A DNA stretch of 62,413 nucleotides from an uncultured Chloroflexota bacterium (GTDB taxonomy: Bacteria; Chloroflexota; Anaerolineae; Anaerolineales; Anaerolineaceae). How positions within the stretch are numbered: position 1 is the first letter of the stretch; every line of letters starts with the position of its first letter. The notes below the pieces were generated by a model that saw only the letters and a program-made list of their open reading frames with translations, was not told where the DNA came from and did no database searches. This document shows positions 26,673 through 35,922 of the stretch, piece after piece. The translations under genes and the position numbers were made by a program. The stretch is from assembly GCA_902795255.1 (NCBI GenBank), contig CADBKS010000001.1:1-62413 (forward strand). The letters are read 5' to 3'.

Positions 26673-28406
26673 TTAGTAAAACGGATATTTCAGCGGGGTG
26701 CTGATGAATTCTCCGTCCGTGAGCATCTGATGGACGGTCTCAGAGTCCCCGATGTAGCACAGATCCTTCATCGCGTTGGAGGCTTTGCCGGTCTTTTCCG
26801 GGATCTCCGGGTCTTTCCAGTACAGCGCGGTGCAGCGCTCCCTTTCCTCATCTTCCGGTATGTCATAAACCGAGCGCCCGAACTGACCTTTTTCCAGCCC
26901 GGCCAGTTCCGAGATGGTTTCCATGAATTCGGACTGGGAGACCGGTGCGTGGCTGTACGTCATTTCACCCTGCCGCTGTCCCGCCGGTTTGATGAAGAGG
27001 ATCGAGTGCGGGTAAACGAAATTCCCGTGGTCGGTGGTGATGATCACGGTCGAGCTGTCATAGATGTGGTAATCCTTCATCTGCTGGATGTATTCGCTGA
27101 TCACATAAAAGTGCCCGGCCAGCTGGTCTTCCACGTGGACGGCGTTTTTGGCGTAGCGGCCTGTCTCATTCAGTTCGTAAGGCGCATGCGCTCCGGCATA
27201 GTGATAGGTCACATAAACTTTTTCCTCATCCCCGACCGAAAGGCGCCGGTCCAGATATTTCTGAATCGAGTCATACTTGTTCCATGAGCGTTCGTTTTCC
27301 GAAAGGATCTTCATTCCGTTGATATCGTCGGTGTAAAGCCAGAAGGGGGCTTTCATGATCAGCGGGAAATAGCGGTAGAACGAGAGTTTGATCAGTTTCC
27401 GGAAGACACTCCGGTCAATGGTGTACTCCGGAGCCCCTTCGACCCGGATGATGTTGTCCATTTTGCCGAATTCGTTTTCAGCGTTTCCGGCGACCATCCG
27501 CAGGTTATGGAACGCGCGTGTGGTCCAGCCGGCTTCTTTCATCTGCGAATAGAACGACTCCGCTTCTTCGGAATGCCAGACTTTATTGAACCATTCTGAA
27601 TAAGGGATATCCCGTTCATATGGCTGATGGGTGAAAAGATACGCCGCGGAAGGGAACGTCCCGACGTACTCCGTGTTGTAGTTGTCAAAACACAGAAAAT
27701 CATTGAACGGGGCCAGCGCGTCCGGATATTTCGCGAGCATTTTTGACATTTCGGAGGGGCTGGTATAGTCCAGAATGAAAACAACGATGTTCTCCTGACC
27801 GAGAACATATTCACGGTCCTTGGAAACGATATAGCGGATGGAATTGTCCGGACGGGCCCGGTATTCTTCCGTGATCATGATCCCCATCGGCACGATCTGC
27901 ATGATAAAAATCAGGAACGAAGTGAAGATGATGTACCCTTTCCAGATCCTGCGGGAAAAGAAGTGGACGAGAAACGGGACCAGAAGGACCGCCATGAAAA
28001 CGGCCAGGTTGACGAGTGCGTTGTCTCCGTAGGATTCCCAGTTGACCGCTTCCCCGTTGAGGGTCCCGAGGTCGATGTTCAGCCAGTTCCCCTGAATATA
28101 AAAAGCAGCCGCAAGCCCTGCGTAAAGAGAGCACAGCCAGGCATGCATCTTTCCGCCGAGGAACCAGGCGGGCAGGAACATCGCGGCGAAGACGATTCCC
28201 CAGAACTTCAGACAGAACGGAAGGATCTCGGGGACGGTATAGTCCACGTAGCTTTCTGCAATACGGGTAAGGTCCAGCGGCCCGAAAAGAAAGAGCGTAA
28301 AGGACAGCGCAAGCGCGGGGAACAGCGCAGTGGGGATCCGCTTTGGGAGCGGCTGTTTCCCGACCAGCAGTTCTTTCAGTTTTGCGGAAAAGCTTTTATT
28401 TTTCAT
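26673..28406 (-). CDS. membrane sulfatase/LTA-synthase-like alkaline phosphatase superfamily protein
   Basis: A 577-residue protein with about five N-terminal membrane helices (residues 25-180) and an extracellular alkaline-phosphatase-fold domain. Metal and catalytic landmarks: IVVFILDYTS (Asp about 213), TEYVGTFPSAAYL (candidate Thr/Ser nucleophile about 250-253), GAHAPYEL (His about 407) and IITTDHGNFVYPHS (Asp-His about 459-460). Such proteins transfer phosphoglycerol or phosphoethanolamine to surface polymers, or hydrolyse sulfate or phosphate esters. It is the downstream copy of a tandem pair with the next gene, which has the same length. Substrate unknown. Confidence 0.85.
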   Translation of the reverse strand: MKNKSFSAKLKELLVGKQPLPKRIPTALFPALALSFTLFLFGPLDLTRIAESYVDYTVPEILPFCLKFWGIVFAAMFLPAWFLGGKMHAWLCSLYAGLAAAFYIQGNWLNIDLGTLNGEAVNWESYGDNALVNLAVFMAVLLVPFLVHFFSRRIWKGYIIFTSFLIFIMQIVPMGIMITEEYRARPDNSIRYIVSKDREYVLGQENIVVFILDYTSPSEMSKMLAKYPDALAPFNDFLCFDNYNTEYVGTFPSAAYLFTHQPYERDIPYSEWFNKVWHSEEAESFYSQMKEAGWTTRAFHNLRMVAGNAENEFGKMDNIIRVEGAPEYTIDRSVFRKLIKLSFYRYFPLIMKAPFWLYTDDINGMKILSENERSWNKYDSIQKYLDRRLSVGDEEKVYVTYHYAGAHAPYELNETGRYAKNAVHVEDQLAGHFYVISEYIQQMKDYHIYDSSTVIITTDHGNFVYPHSILFIKPAGQRQGEMTYSHAPVSQSEFMETISELAGLEKGQFGRSVYDIPEDEERERCTALYWKDPEIPEKTGKASNAMKDLCYIGDSETVHQMLTDGEFISTPLKYPFY

Positions 28407-28427
28407 ATGCAGTGCCGGTTTCTCTCC

Positions 28428-30161
28428 CTAATAAAATGAGTACTTCATGGGGATGCTGATAAAATCTTCGGCGTCCACCATCTGATGCAGGGTCTCCACA
28501 TCTCCGGTATAGCAATATTCCTTCATCGCGTTCGCAGACTTTCCGGAAATGGCCGGGAGGTCCGGGTCCAGCCAGCGTACCGAGGAGCAGCGCTCCCTTT
28601 CCTCATCCTCCGGGACCGCAAATATCGACCGGCCGAACTGCCCGTCCTCCAGCCCGGCCAGTTCCGCGATCGTGGCCATGAAGTCGGACTGGGAGACCGG
28701 TGCGTGACTGACCGTCATTTCTTCCTGCCGCTGATTTGCCGGCTTGATCAGGAAGACCGCGTGCGGATAAGCGTAATTGCCGTGGTCGGCGGTGATGATG
28801 ACCGTTGAGCTGTCGTAGATATGATAATCTTTCATCTGCTGCAGATATTCCCCGATCACATAAAACTGCCCGTACAGCTGCTCCGGAAAACCGACCGCGT
28901 GAACAGCTTCCCTGCCGTTGATATCCAGGACGAACGGCTGGTGCGTGCCCGGCCAGTGATAGGTGACATAAACCTTTTCCTCATCTCCGGCAGTCAGGCG
29001 CCGGTCCAGATATTTTTGGATCGAAGCGATGCCGGTCCACGGCTGCTCGTCTTCCGAAAGGATCTTCATCCCGTTCAGGTCGCCGGTATAGATCCGGAAG
29101 GGAGCTTTCATGATCAGCGGAAAATAACGGTAGAAAGAGAGCTTGATCAGCTTTCGGAACACGGTCCGGTCGATGGTGAATTCGGGCGTTCCCTGGACTT
29201 TTTCAACATTGTCGATCAGGCCGTATTCGTTTTTCAGGTCGCCTGCGGCATAGGCCGCGCTGTTGAACACGCGGGTCGTCCATCCGGCTTCCCGCATTTG
29301 TTTGTAAAATGAAAGAGCGTCATCCGAGTGCCAGGCTTTTTCGAACCATTCCGGAACCGGGATGCTGCTGTCATAGGGTTCATGGGTCAGCAGATAGGCC
29401 GCTGCCGGGAAGGTCCCGAGATATTCCGTGTTGAAGTTGTCAAAATATTCAAAATCCCGGACCCCGTCCAGCAGATCCGGATAGCTTTCCAGTGTGATTG
29501 CGAGGTGTTCGGGGTTGAAATGGTCCAGGATGAAGACGACGATGTTTTCCTTCCCGAGGGTGAATTCCTTGTCTTTCGCGGCCCGGTAGTGATATTCATC
29601 CGACGGGAGCTCCCGATAGGCCTGAATGATATTCATGCACAGCGGGACCGCCTGCATGATCAGCAGCAGGGCGGAGGTGAAGATGACCCAGATCTTCCAG
29701 ACTTTTCTGGAAAAGAACCGGATCAGGAAGGGGACCAGGCAGATCATGACAAATATCACCAGGCCGATCAGGGCGTTGTCGCCGTATTTCTGCCATTCCA
29801 CTGCTGAGCCGTCCAGTGCTCCGAGGTCGATATTCAGCCAGTTCCCCTGGATGTAAAAAGCCGCCGCGAGGCCTGCGAAAAGTGAGCAGAGCCAGACATG
29901 CAGCTTCCCGCCCGCGATCCATGAGACGAGGAACATCGCGGCGAAAGCCGCTCCCCAGACCTTCAGACAGGCCGGTAGGATATCCGGAACGGTATAGGCG
30001 ACGTAGGATCCGGCAAGGCGGGAAAGATCGACCGGCCCGAACAGGAAGAGGATGAATGACAGCGCCAGTGACGGGAAAAGTGCGGTGAGCAGACGGTCTT
30101 TCAGCGGCCGTTTGCCGATAAAAAGTGCTTTCAGTTTTTTCAGAAAATCGTTTTTTTTCAT
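28428..30161 (-). CDS. membrane sulfatase/LTA-synthase-like protein, tandem paralogue
   Basis: A 577-residue protein aligned end to end with its neighbour at 26673-28406. It has the same membrane region, then IVVFILDHFNPEHLA, TEYLGTFPAAAYLLTHEPYD, GTHQPFVLD and VIITADHGNYAYPHA. At the candidate nucleophile region this copy reads TFPA where the other reads TFPS, which favours the shared Thr as nucleophile. Only 21 bases separate the two genes. Divergence is spread over the whole length, so the duplication is not recent. It probably acts on the same surface polymer with a different specificity. Confidence 0.85.
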   Translation of the reverse strand: MKKNDFLKKLKALFIGKRPLKDRLLTALFPSLALSFILFLFGPVDLSRLAGSYVAYTVPDILPACLKVWGAAFAAMFLVSWIAGGKLHVWLCSLFAGLAAAFYIQGNWLNIDLGALDGSAVEWQKYGDNALIGLVIFVMICLVPFLIRFFSRKVWKIWVIFTSALLLIMQAVPLCMNIIQAYRELPSDEYHYRAAKDKEFTLGKENIVVFILDHFNPEHLAITLESYPDLLDGVRDFEYFDNFNTEYLGTFPAAAYLLTHEPYDSSIPVPEWFEKAWHSDDALSFYKQMREAGWTTRVFNSAAYAAGDLKNEYGLIDNVEKVQGTPEFTIDRTVFRKLIKLSFYRYFPLIMKAPFRIYTGDLNGMKILSEDEQPWTGIASIQKYLDRRLTAGDEEKVYVTYHWPGTHQPFVLDINGREAVHAVGFPEQLYGQFYVIGEYLQQMKDYHIYDSSTVIITADHGNYAYPHAVFLIKPANQRQEEMTVSHAPVSQSDFMATIAELAGLEDGQFGRSIFAVPEDEERERCSSVRWLDPDLPAISGKSANAMKEYCYTGDVETLHQMVDAEDFISIPMKYSFY

Positions 30162-30225
30162 TGATTTGATCTGTCCGTTTCAGTATGAAACATGCGCCGC
30201 CTGGATGCGGGGTATTCCGCCGGGA

Positions 30226-31326
30226 TTACCGTTGATCCGTGCGGAACCGCGCGAGGATCCGCTTCGCGTCCTCTTTGAAGCTGCTGTTTTCCAGATACTC
30301 CTGTCTCAGCTCCGGCAGGTCGGCTTTAAAGCGGACAACGTAATCCAGAATGCTTTTTTCCTGCATGGTCCGGATGCGTTCCGGGATCTTCCAGTCGGGC
30401 AGGACGTAAAAGAAATCATCCGGGTGTCCGGTCAGCTCCATTTCATCCAGAACCACGTCCCGGATGAAAAAGTAGGTCTTTTCGAACGGAACGGTCTGAC
30501 GCAGCGTGCTCAGGTTGTAGAATGTGTCGGAGGCTGCCTGATTGATAAAGGCTTTTTTGAGCGGTTCCAGCAAGTCCCGTTCGGCAAGCCTGCGGCGGAA
30601 TTCCCTGAGCGCCTCGTAAAAGGCGGCCGGCTCCTTCTGCTGGGATCCCTGCAGGGAGCTGCTGTTGTTTTTCCGGTACTGCAGCAGCGGGGTGCTGACG
30701 GCCGTGATCCTTTCCGCCGCGGCAAGGGCGGTCAGGACGAAGGCCAGGTCATTGACGCTGCGTGTGTTCTGGAATTCAAGTCCGTTCTCCAGAATGAATG
30801 CCCGCCGGAACAGTTTGTTCCAGGGGGCCGGGTGCGTGAATGAAAAAATGTGCTCCGGATCATCCAGACGGGAAAAGACCCCCTGCTGTTTGGGCCCGGG
30901 ACTGCACGCTCCGGTGAGCGGGAATGTCTTTCCGCTCCGGTGATCAAAGGCTTCGGCACCGAAAACGCAGATATCCGCGTTTGTTTTTTCGGCCTCCCCG
31001 AAGGCGGTCTCCAGCATTTTCGGCAGGAACCGGTCGTCCGCGTCGAGGAACAGCAGGTACTTTCCCCGGGCCCGGCTGAGCCCGAGGTTTCTTGCTGCGC
31101 CCGCGTACGCGTGGTCCTGCTGCAGGACCGTGAAACGGTCCCGTTTTTCGGCGTATTCCCGCAGGATCGAAAGCGACGCGTCGGAAGAGCCGTCGTCCAC
31201 GCAGATGATTTCAAAATCTTCGAAGGTCTGCGCGAAGAGACTGCCGAGGGATTCGTTCAGAAATTCCGCCGCATTGTAAACCGGCATGATCACGGAAACT
31301 GCCGGCGTTTTGCCTTCACGGTCCAT
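30226..31326 (-). CDS. GT2 family glycosyltransferase
   Basis: A 366-residue GT-A enzyme with VSVIMPVYNAAEFLNESLGSL, FEIICVDDGSSDASL, YAGAARNLGLSRARGKYLLF and LDADDRFLPKM. The C-terminal half is helical without clear membrane segments. The start codon abuts the stop of the upstream gene, so the two are translated from one message, and it precedes the sulfatase-like pair on the same strand. Likely adds sugars to the polymer those proteins modify. Confidence 0.9.
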   Translation of the reverse strand: MDREGKTPAVSVIMPVYNAAEFLNESLGSLFAQTFEDFEIICVDDGSSDASLSILREYAEKRDRFTVLQQDHAYAGAARNLGLSRARGKYLLFLDADDRFLPKMLETAFGEAEKTNADICVFGAEAFDHRSGKTFPLTGACSPGPKQQGVFSRLDDPEHIFSFTHPAPWNKLFRRAFILENGLEFQNTRSVNDLAFVLTALAAAERITAVSTPLLQYRKNNSSSLQGSQQKEPAAFYEALREFRRRLAERDLLEPLKKAFINQAASDTFYNLSTLRQTVPFEKTYFFIRDVVLDEMELTGHPDDFFYVLPDWKIPERIRTMQEKSILDYVVRFKADLPELRQEYLENSSFKEDAKRILARFRTDQR

Positions 31327-32355
31327 TTACGGCTGCTCCTTTCGCTTTTTCCACAGGGCTTCATAAACCGGGGCCAGCTTTGCTTTCAGGTTCCGCATAT
31401 GTTTGTCCCGGGCGTAGTAACTGCCGAAGATTCCCTGATATTCCCGCAGGACCTCCTCCGGGGCGATCGGCGCGGATTCCATTGCCTGCAGACGGCTGAT
31501 CAGGTCCGCTCCGGCGGGAACGGCATAGCGCATATTCTTTGCCTCGCGGTCGAAATCCTCCAGACAGGTGCTGTAGATCGGGATCACACCGCAGGAAAGG
31601 TATGTGGAGATCTTGGTCGGGGTAGCGACACGGTTGACGGGGTTGTCTTTGCGTACGATGAACCCGTATTTGACACCGGCGAGTGCTGCGGGCAGCTGCT
31701 CATTCGGGACAAAATCGATCGTGTAATTGCGGATCCCCCTGCTTTTCAGGATCTGTTCCGCCTTTTCCTTTTCACTTGTAAAGACCAGGAAGCGGGTGCG
31801 TCCGCCGAATGCCTTTTCGATCTCCGCGTAAAGATCAGCCGTGTCTTCAAACGACTGCCAGACGGTCAGCGAACCCACGTAGGCGAAGCGCATTTCCCCG
31901 TATTTGTTTTCTCCGAAAAAGGCCTCCGGATGGATCTCGGTATTCATGCACGGCATGCAGTAACAGCGGTCCTCATTGGCGGGGATCCTGTATTTCCGGG
32001 TCATGTAGCGTTTCATGGTCTCCGAAACATAGAGCGAAAAATCAATGTGCCGGACGACGACCCATTCGATCATGTTGAACACGGCAAGCTTCAGCCGGTT
32101 GTGGTGCACCAGATAGTTTTCTTCCGGGGCAACGCCCTGGAACCAGAGGATGATATGCCGGTAGCCCCGCAGGATCAGATGGAATGCCTCCAGGGAGATC
32201 GCATCCACGACCAGCTCATCCTTCGGAAAGTCAAAGACCTTCCGGTAGGAATCCACGTAACACACGTTTTCGCCCAGCCCGGACAGGGTTTCCCCGATCA
32301 TTTCGAGATAGGTGTCGGATACGGTCCCGTTGTCGCCCTTTACAATGACTGCCAT
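31327..32355 (-). CDS. glycosyltransferase, GT4-like
   Basis: About 342 residues. The start MAVIVKGDNG at 32355 is chosen because GGAAGGAG precedes it; the longer frame to 32490 has no site. The protein shows a two-domain GT-B layout: an N-terminal half with ILWFQGVAPEENYL and VSETMKRYMTRKYRIP, then RFAYVGSLTVWQSFED, RFLVFTSEKEKAEQIL and PTKISTYLSCGVIPIYS, which resembles the donor-site region of GT4 enzymes. It is first in the minus-strand glycan gene run that ends with the sulfatase-like pair. Exact family is less certain than for the other GT4 genes. Confidence 0.78.
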   Translation of the reverse strand: MAVIVKGDNGTVSDTYLEMIGETLSGLGENVCYVDSYRKVFDFPKDELVVDAISLEAFHLILRGYRHIILWFQGVAPEENYLVHHNRLKLAVFNMIEWVVVRHIDFSLYVSETMKRYMTRKYRIPANEDRCYCMPCMNTEIHPEAFFGENKYGEMRFAYVGSLTVWQSFEDTADLYAEIEKAFGGRTRFLVFTSEKEKAEQILKSRGIRNYTIDFVPNEQLPAALAGVKYGFIVRKDNPVNRVATPTKISTYLSCGVIPIYSTCLEDFDREAKNMRYAVPAGADLISRLQAMESAPIAPEEVLREYQGIFGSYYARDKHMRNLKAKLAPVYEALWKKRKEQP

Positions 32356-32517
32356 GTGAATACTCCTTCCCTGTATTTTACTATAATCGACAGGTCTGAG
32401 CGGGACGGCATGAAAAAACCGGCCCGAAGGCCGGTTTGTAAAATAATCGGAAACTATGATGTATGAGCAGGTTCTGTGCCCGGTTATCAAGCTCCTTTTT
32501 TGTGTTGTTTACCGGTT

Positions 32518-33000
32518 TCAGCGGTTGTCCACTTTTTCCGGATAAAGGTCATGATGGCTGAGGCGGTCCCATGCGACCTCCTCCCAGCGGGTGCCGGGCT
32601 TTCCGTAATTGCAGTAAGGGTCGATGGAGATGCCTCCGCGCGGGGTGAATTTGCCCCAGACTTCGATATATTTGGGCTCCAGCAGCCGGACCAGATCCTT
32701 CATGATGATGTTCATGCAGTCCTCATGGAAATCCCCGTGGTTGCGGAAGGAGAAGAGATAAAGCTTCAGCGATTTGCTTTCCACGAGGAACTGATCCGGG
32801 ACGTAGGAGATATAGACGGTCGCGAAATCCGGCTGTCCGGTGATCGGGCAGAGGCTGGTGAATTCCGGACAGTTGAACTTGACGAAGTAATCGTTCCCCG
32901 GATGTTTGTTGCTGAAGCGTTCCAGCACGCCCGGGTCATAATCCATGCTGTATTTGGTCACATGGCTGCCGAGAAGGGTCAGGTCTTCTTTTTCTCTCAT
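32518..33000 (-). CDS. queF: NADPH-dependent 7-cyano-7-deazaguanine reductase
   Basis: A 160-residue short-form QueF that reduces preQ0 to preQ1, the last soluble step before queuosine insertion into tRNA. The thioimide-forming Cys (about 51) and Asp (about 58) lie in [13 protein letters not shown], the QueF motif ESKSLK is at about 74-79, and HEDCMN at about 92 contributes to the substrate pocket. It lies 13 bases downstream of the YhhQ-type transporter on the same strand, so uptake or synthesis and reduction are linked. Confidence 0.96.
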   Translation of the reverse strand: MREKEDLTLLGSHVTKYSMDYDPGVLERFSNKHPGNDYFVKFNCPEFTSLCPITGQPDFATVYISYVPDQFLVESKSLKLYLFSFRNHGDFHEDCMNIIMKDLVRLLEPKYIEVWGKFTPRGGISIDPYCNYGKPGTRWEEVAWDRLSHHDLYPEKVDNR

Positions 33001-33013
33001 GATGTTTTTTCCT

Positions 33014-33697
33014 TTATTTACCGATGACGCTGTAGCGGATGCCTTTATCCATGACGTCGATGCCTTCGATTTGTTTGAGCTTGTTCACCACCGCGTAGGT
33101 GAGCGGGGTGAAGATGGCTTCATAACAGACCTTGAACAGGTACTGGAAAAGGATCATCTGCAGGACCGTCCGGTTGTCCATCGTTCCCCAGAAGGAGATC
33201 GTCACGAAGATGACCGAATCCAGGCCTTCCCCGACGAGGGTCGAGAGGATCGTGCGGACCCAGAGTTTCTTTCCGCCGGTGGCGACTTTCAGTTTGGATA
33301 GCACCACGGAGTTGGAAAATTCACCGAACAGATAGCCGGCGAAGGACGCCAGGGCAACACGCGGGGTGGTACCGAGAACGGTCCGGTAGGCTTCCTGACC
33401 TTCCCAGAAACCCGGATGCGGCAGGGCGATGGTCGCAAGGTAAACGGCCACGGCAAAGAAACTGCATCCAAACCCGAGCCAGATAATGATGCGGGCCTTT
33501 TTGAAGCCGTAAACTTCCGTGAAAATATCACCGAAGATATAGGTGACCGGGAAAAGGATCACTGCCGCGGGGAGCGTGATGCTGTCCGTGACAGCCCACA
33601 TTTTGCCTGCGATCAGGTTGGAAAGGAGAAGACATGTTACATAGATCACCGCGATGATCATGAACATCCGGCTGACGGTTTTGTTATCGTCTGACAT
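33014..33697 (-). CDS. queuosine precursor transporter (YhhQ/VUT family)
   Basis: A 227-residue membrane protein with about six helices. It has [14 protein letters not shown], the strongly conserved [17 protein letters not shown], and [19 protein letters not shown], all hallmarks of the YhhQ family (PF02592). The family imports preQ0, preQ1 or queuine. Pairing with queF suggests preQ0 salvage. GAGG precedes the ATG. A terminator and further structured RNA lie immediately upstream, so expression is probably controlled by attenuation. Confidence 0.93.
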   Translation of the reverse strand: MSDDNKTVSRMFMIIAVIYVTCLLLSNLIAGKMWAVTDSITLPAAVILFPVTYIFGDIFTEVYGFKKARIIIWLGFGCSFFAVAVYLATIALPHPGFWEGQEAYRTVLGTTPRVALASFAGYLFGEFSNSVVLSKLKVATGGKKLWVRTILSTLVGEGLDSVIFVTISFWGTMDNRTVLQMILFQYLFKVCYEAIFTPLTYAVVNKLKQIEGIDVMDKGIRYSVIGK

Positions 33698-33709
33698 TCA
33701 ATAAACCTC

Positions 33710-33866
33710 AAAAAAATAAAATGGCTCTGCAGTGCGCAGAGCCGGGAGGATAATAAAAGCGATCGCTTCAGGAAGGATCGCCGGTCTTGTCCGGTCCCGG
33801 TTTTGCTTTACGACAGGAAGGTACGAATGAACTGTCGGCTTTTTCAGAGCACCATAGTTATATCAT
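33710..33866 (-). promoter_or_regulatory. structured leader with terminator upstream of the queuosine genes
   Basis: On the minus strand, ahead of the transporter ATG, a stem GGCTCTGC/GCAGAGCC (33723-33743) is followed by ATTTTATTTTTTT, an intrinsic terminator inside the leader. About 15 bases further upstream a second stem, GCGATC with GATCGC (33759-33781), is followed by TTTTATTAT. Still further upstream are a GACAG/CTGTC stem and a GC-rich ACCGG-containing segment. Two terminators before the coding region suggest a riboswitch or other attenuator. It does not match preQ1 class I, II or III as I remember them, and no good promoter was found. Confidence 0.6.
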
Positions 33867-33965
33867 AAAAAGCGGGACATTCTCTGATCCGGTAAAAAAA
33901 CATGATGCGGAGAAAATGGTATACTTTCATTAGAACGATTCCCTGTCTGAAACGGAGGCCCGGCC

Positions 33966-34976
33966 ATGATCAAAAAGAACCGCAAGGGTGTGAACCAGAA
34001 GCAGAAAATGCTTTACCTGATGAAGATCTTTTCCGAGGAAACGGATGATACGCATTTCCTTTCCATGACGGAGATCATCCAGAGACTCGCGGACAACGGC
34101 ATAACTGCTGACCGCAAGACGCTGTATGTTGACTTTGATGAGCTGAGAAAGTTCGGCCTGGATATCCTGATGGAGAAGGTCGGCAGGATCTACTGCTATC
34201 ATCTCGGCAGCAGGGAGTTTGAGCTTCCGGAGCTGAAACTGCTGGTGGACGCGGTCCAGTCCGCGAAATCCATGACGGATAAAAAGTCCCGCGAGCTGAT
34301 CAAAAAGCTGGAAGGCCTGGTCAGCAAATATGAAGCCCGTCAGCTGAACCGGCAGGTCATCATCTCCGGCCGGATCAAGAGCATGAACGAGAGCATCTAC
34401 TATAACGTGGATACCCTTTATGAAGCCATCGGCGCGGACCGGCAGATCCGCTTCAAATATGTCCAGTGGAATATTCGCAAGGAGACCTCCCTGCGGCGGG
34501 ACGGCGTCTGGTACCAGGTCAGCCCCTGGGCGCTGATGTGGGCGGATGAAAACTACTACCTGGTCGGCTATGACGCGGCCGATGGCAAGATCAAGCATTA
34601 CCGTGTGGACAAAATGCTGAGGATCTCCCTTACCGCGGAGAAGCGTGAAGGGCAGGACCAGTTCAAAAAGTTCAACATGCCGCGCTATACCAAGAGCCTT
34701 TTCGGCATGTTCGGCGGCGAGGAGACCCGGGTCACACTGGAGGCTGAAAACAGCATGGTCGGCGTACTGATCGACCGTTTCGGCAAGGATATCATCATCA
34801 GCCCTGTGGACGGCACCCGCTTCCGCACGACGGTGACAGTGGCTGTCAGCAGACAGTTCCTGGGCTGGATCATCGCGCTCGGCGGCGGTGTGAAGATCGT
34901 CGGGCCGGATGAGGTCACGGATCAGATGCGGGCCGAAGCGGCGCGTCTTGTGTTGCAGTACGGGGCGGAAGCTTGA
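33966..34976 (+). CDS. WYL-domain transcriptional regulator
   Basis: A 336-residue regulator. N-terminal winged helix-turn-helix (about residues 10-70, LMKIFSEETDDTHFLSMTEI, ADRKTLYVDFDELRKFG), then the WYL module (about 145-225) with the strand VSPWALMWADENYYLVGYD and the ligand-site Arg region YRVDKML, then the C-terminal WCX-like domain. WYL domains sense nucleic acid or nucleotide ligands. It overlaps the DUF402 gene by four bases (TTGA), so both are made together. The TATACT box near 33920 may be its promoter. Confidence 0.88.
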   Translation: MIKKNRKGVNQKQKMLYLMKIFSEETDDTHFLSMTEIIQRLADNGITADRKTLYVDFDELRKFGLDILMEKVGRIYCYHLGSREFELPELKLLVDAVQSAKSMTDKKSRELIKKLEGLVSKYEARQLNRQVIISGRIKSMNESIYYNVDTLYEAIGADRQIRFKYVQWNIRKETSLRRDGVWYQVSPWALMWADENYYLVGYDAADGKIKHYRVDKMLRISLTAEKREGQDQFKKFNMPRYTKSLFGMFGGEETRVTLEAENSMVGVLIDRFGKDIIISPVDGTRFRTTVTVAVSRQFLGWIIALGGGVKIVGPDEVTDQMRAEAARLVLQYGAEA

Positions 34977-35533
34977 ACGTCAAAACGATCCGCCGTGATG
35001 ACTGGCACCGTATTCTGGAGAAGGAGATCCGCACCGAAGCGTTCAGCTGGAAGGGGATCCCCGGAAAGATCTCCCTTCTCTTCATCAAAAAGATCACGGA
35101 GCCGCTCTTTATCCGTTACGAGGCTGGGGACGTGAAGATCGTCGAGGCCGGGTACAGCTGGATCCAGATCGCCCTTGAGGGGCAGTTTTACTGGATCACT
35201 TCCATGTTCGATGAGAACGGCCGGCTGCTTGAGATCTATATTGACATGACCGACGGGAATGTCACCGATACGGAAGATCCTCATTTCACCGATCTTTTCC
35301 TGGATTATGTGGTCCATGTCGGGAGCGATACGGTGCTTGAACTGGACCGCGATGAGCTGGAGGCCGCCTGCCGGAACGGTGTGATCAGTGATGAACAGTA
35401 CCGCCGTACGGCTGCGGAGGGGGACAAGGTTTACCGGTACCTGCTCAATGAGCGGGCGGAGCTGGAGGATCTCCTGAGACGAGAACAGGTCCGCCTGATG
35501 GCCGCGCTGAAGGCCGGGAACACCCCGCGCTGA
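34973..35533 (+). CDS. DUF402-domain protein (nucleoside-diphosphate phosphatase-like fold)
   Basis: A 186-residue protein of the DUF402/FomD-like fold (PF04167). The region ITSMFDENGRLLEIYIDMTDG followed by LDYVVHVGSDTVLELDRDEL carries the acidic residues typical of the fold, where relatives hydrolyse phosphoanhydride bonds. It begins with TTG overlapping the WYL regulator stop, indicating translational coupling. The substrate is unknown; coupling to a WYL sensor hints at a nucleotide-related role. Confidence 0.78.
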   Translation: MNVKTIRRDDWHRILEKEIRTEAFSWKGIPGKISLLFIKKITEPLFIRYEAGDVKIVEAGYSWIQIALEGQFYWITSMFDENGRLLEIYIDMTDGNVTDTEDPHFTDLFLDYVVHVGSDTVLELDRDELEAACRNGVISDEQYRRTAAEGDKVYRYLLNERAELEDLLRREQVRLMAALKAGNTPR

Positions 35534-35593
35534 ACAGTGCAGTGCCCGCGGCTGTGATTCTCTGCGCCTGTATGTGAACGCTTTTCAGTGCAC

Positions 35594-35752
35594 ATGGCAA
35601 TCGGAAGAGAGTGCTTCACATGGCGCGGCCCGGTTGTTCGTGTGTTTGCATAGGCTGCTTGCCGCGCCTGGTTTATTTAGCCGGGGCCGATCGGGCTGGC
35701 CTTGCGGCCACCCGTCGGCCCCGGCACCCCGTTAATTATGTCAGGGTCGACA
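35594..35752 (+). repeat. dispersed structured repeat, copy R1
   Basis: First of four related intergenic copies. Arms of hairpin 1 are GGCGCGGC (35622-35629) and GCCGCGCC (35661-35668); the loop contains TCGTGTGTTTGCATA. Hairpin 2 is GCCGGGGCCGA (35680-35690) paired with TCGGCCCCGGC (35715-35725), with an inner CGGG/CCCG and TGGCC/GGCCA extension. It lies just behind the DUF402 gene on the same strand. Similarity to copy R2 continues for about 25 bases past hairpin 2. Confidence 0.88.
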
Positions 35753-35863
35753 GATCTGTTTTTCCGACATGGTTTTCCAACCAGCCAACTTGCTGAACTG
35801 CGGTTATCTTTCAGCTAAAGATTTTCGGCTCAACCTGCATAGCAGGTGGTTTTCATAAATACG

Positions 35864-35899
35864 AAAAAAGGCTGAACGTTCTTCGTTCAGCCCCTTTTT
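35864..35899. terminator. bidirectional terminator between convergent genes
   Basis: GGCTGAACG (35870-35878) pairs with CGTTCAGCC (35884-35892), with six A before and five T after, so it can stop transcripts from the DUF402 side and from the lipoprotein gene on the minus strand. A smaller hairpin ACCTGC/GCAGGT lies just before it. Confidence 0.88.
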
Positions 35900-35922
35900 A
35901 TCCGGGATCCGGTTGTTTGTTT

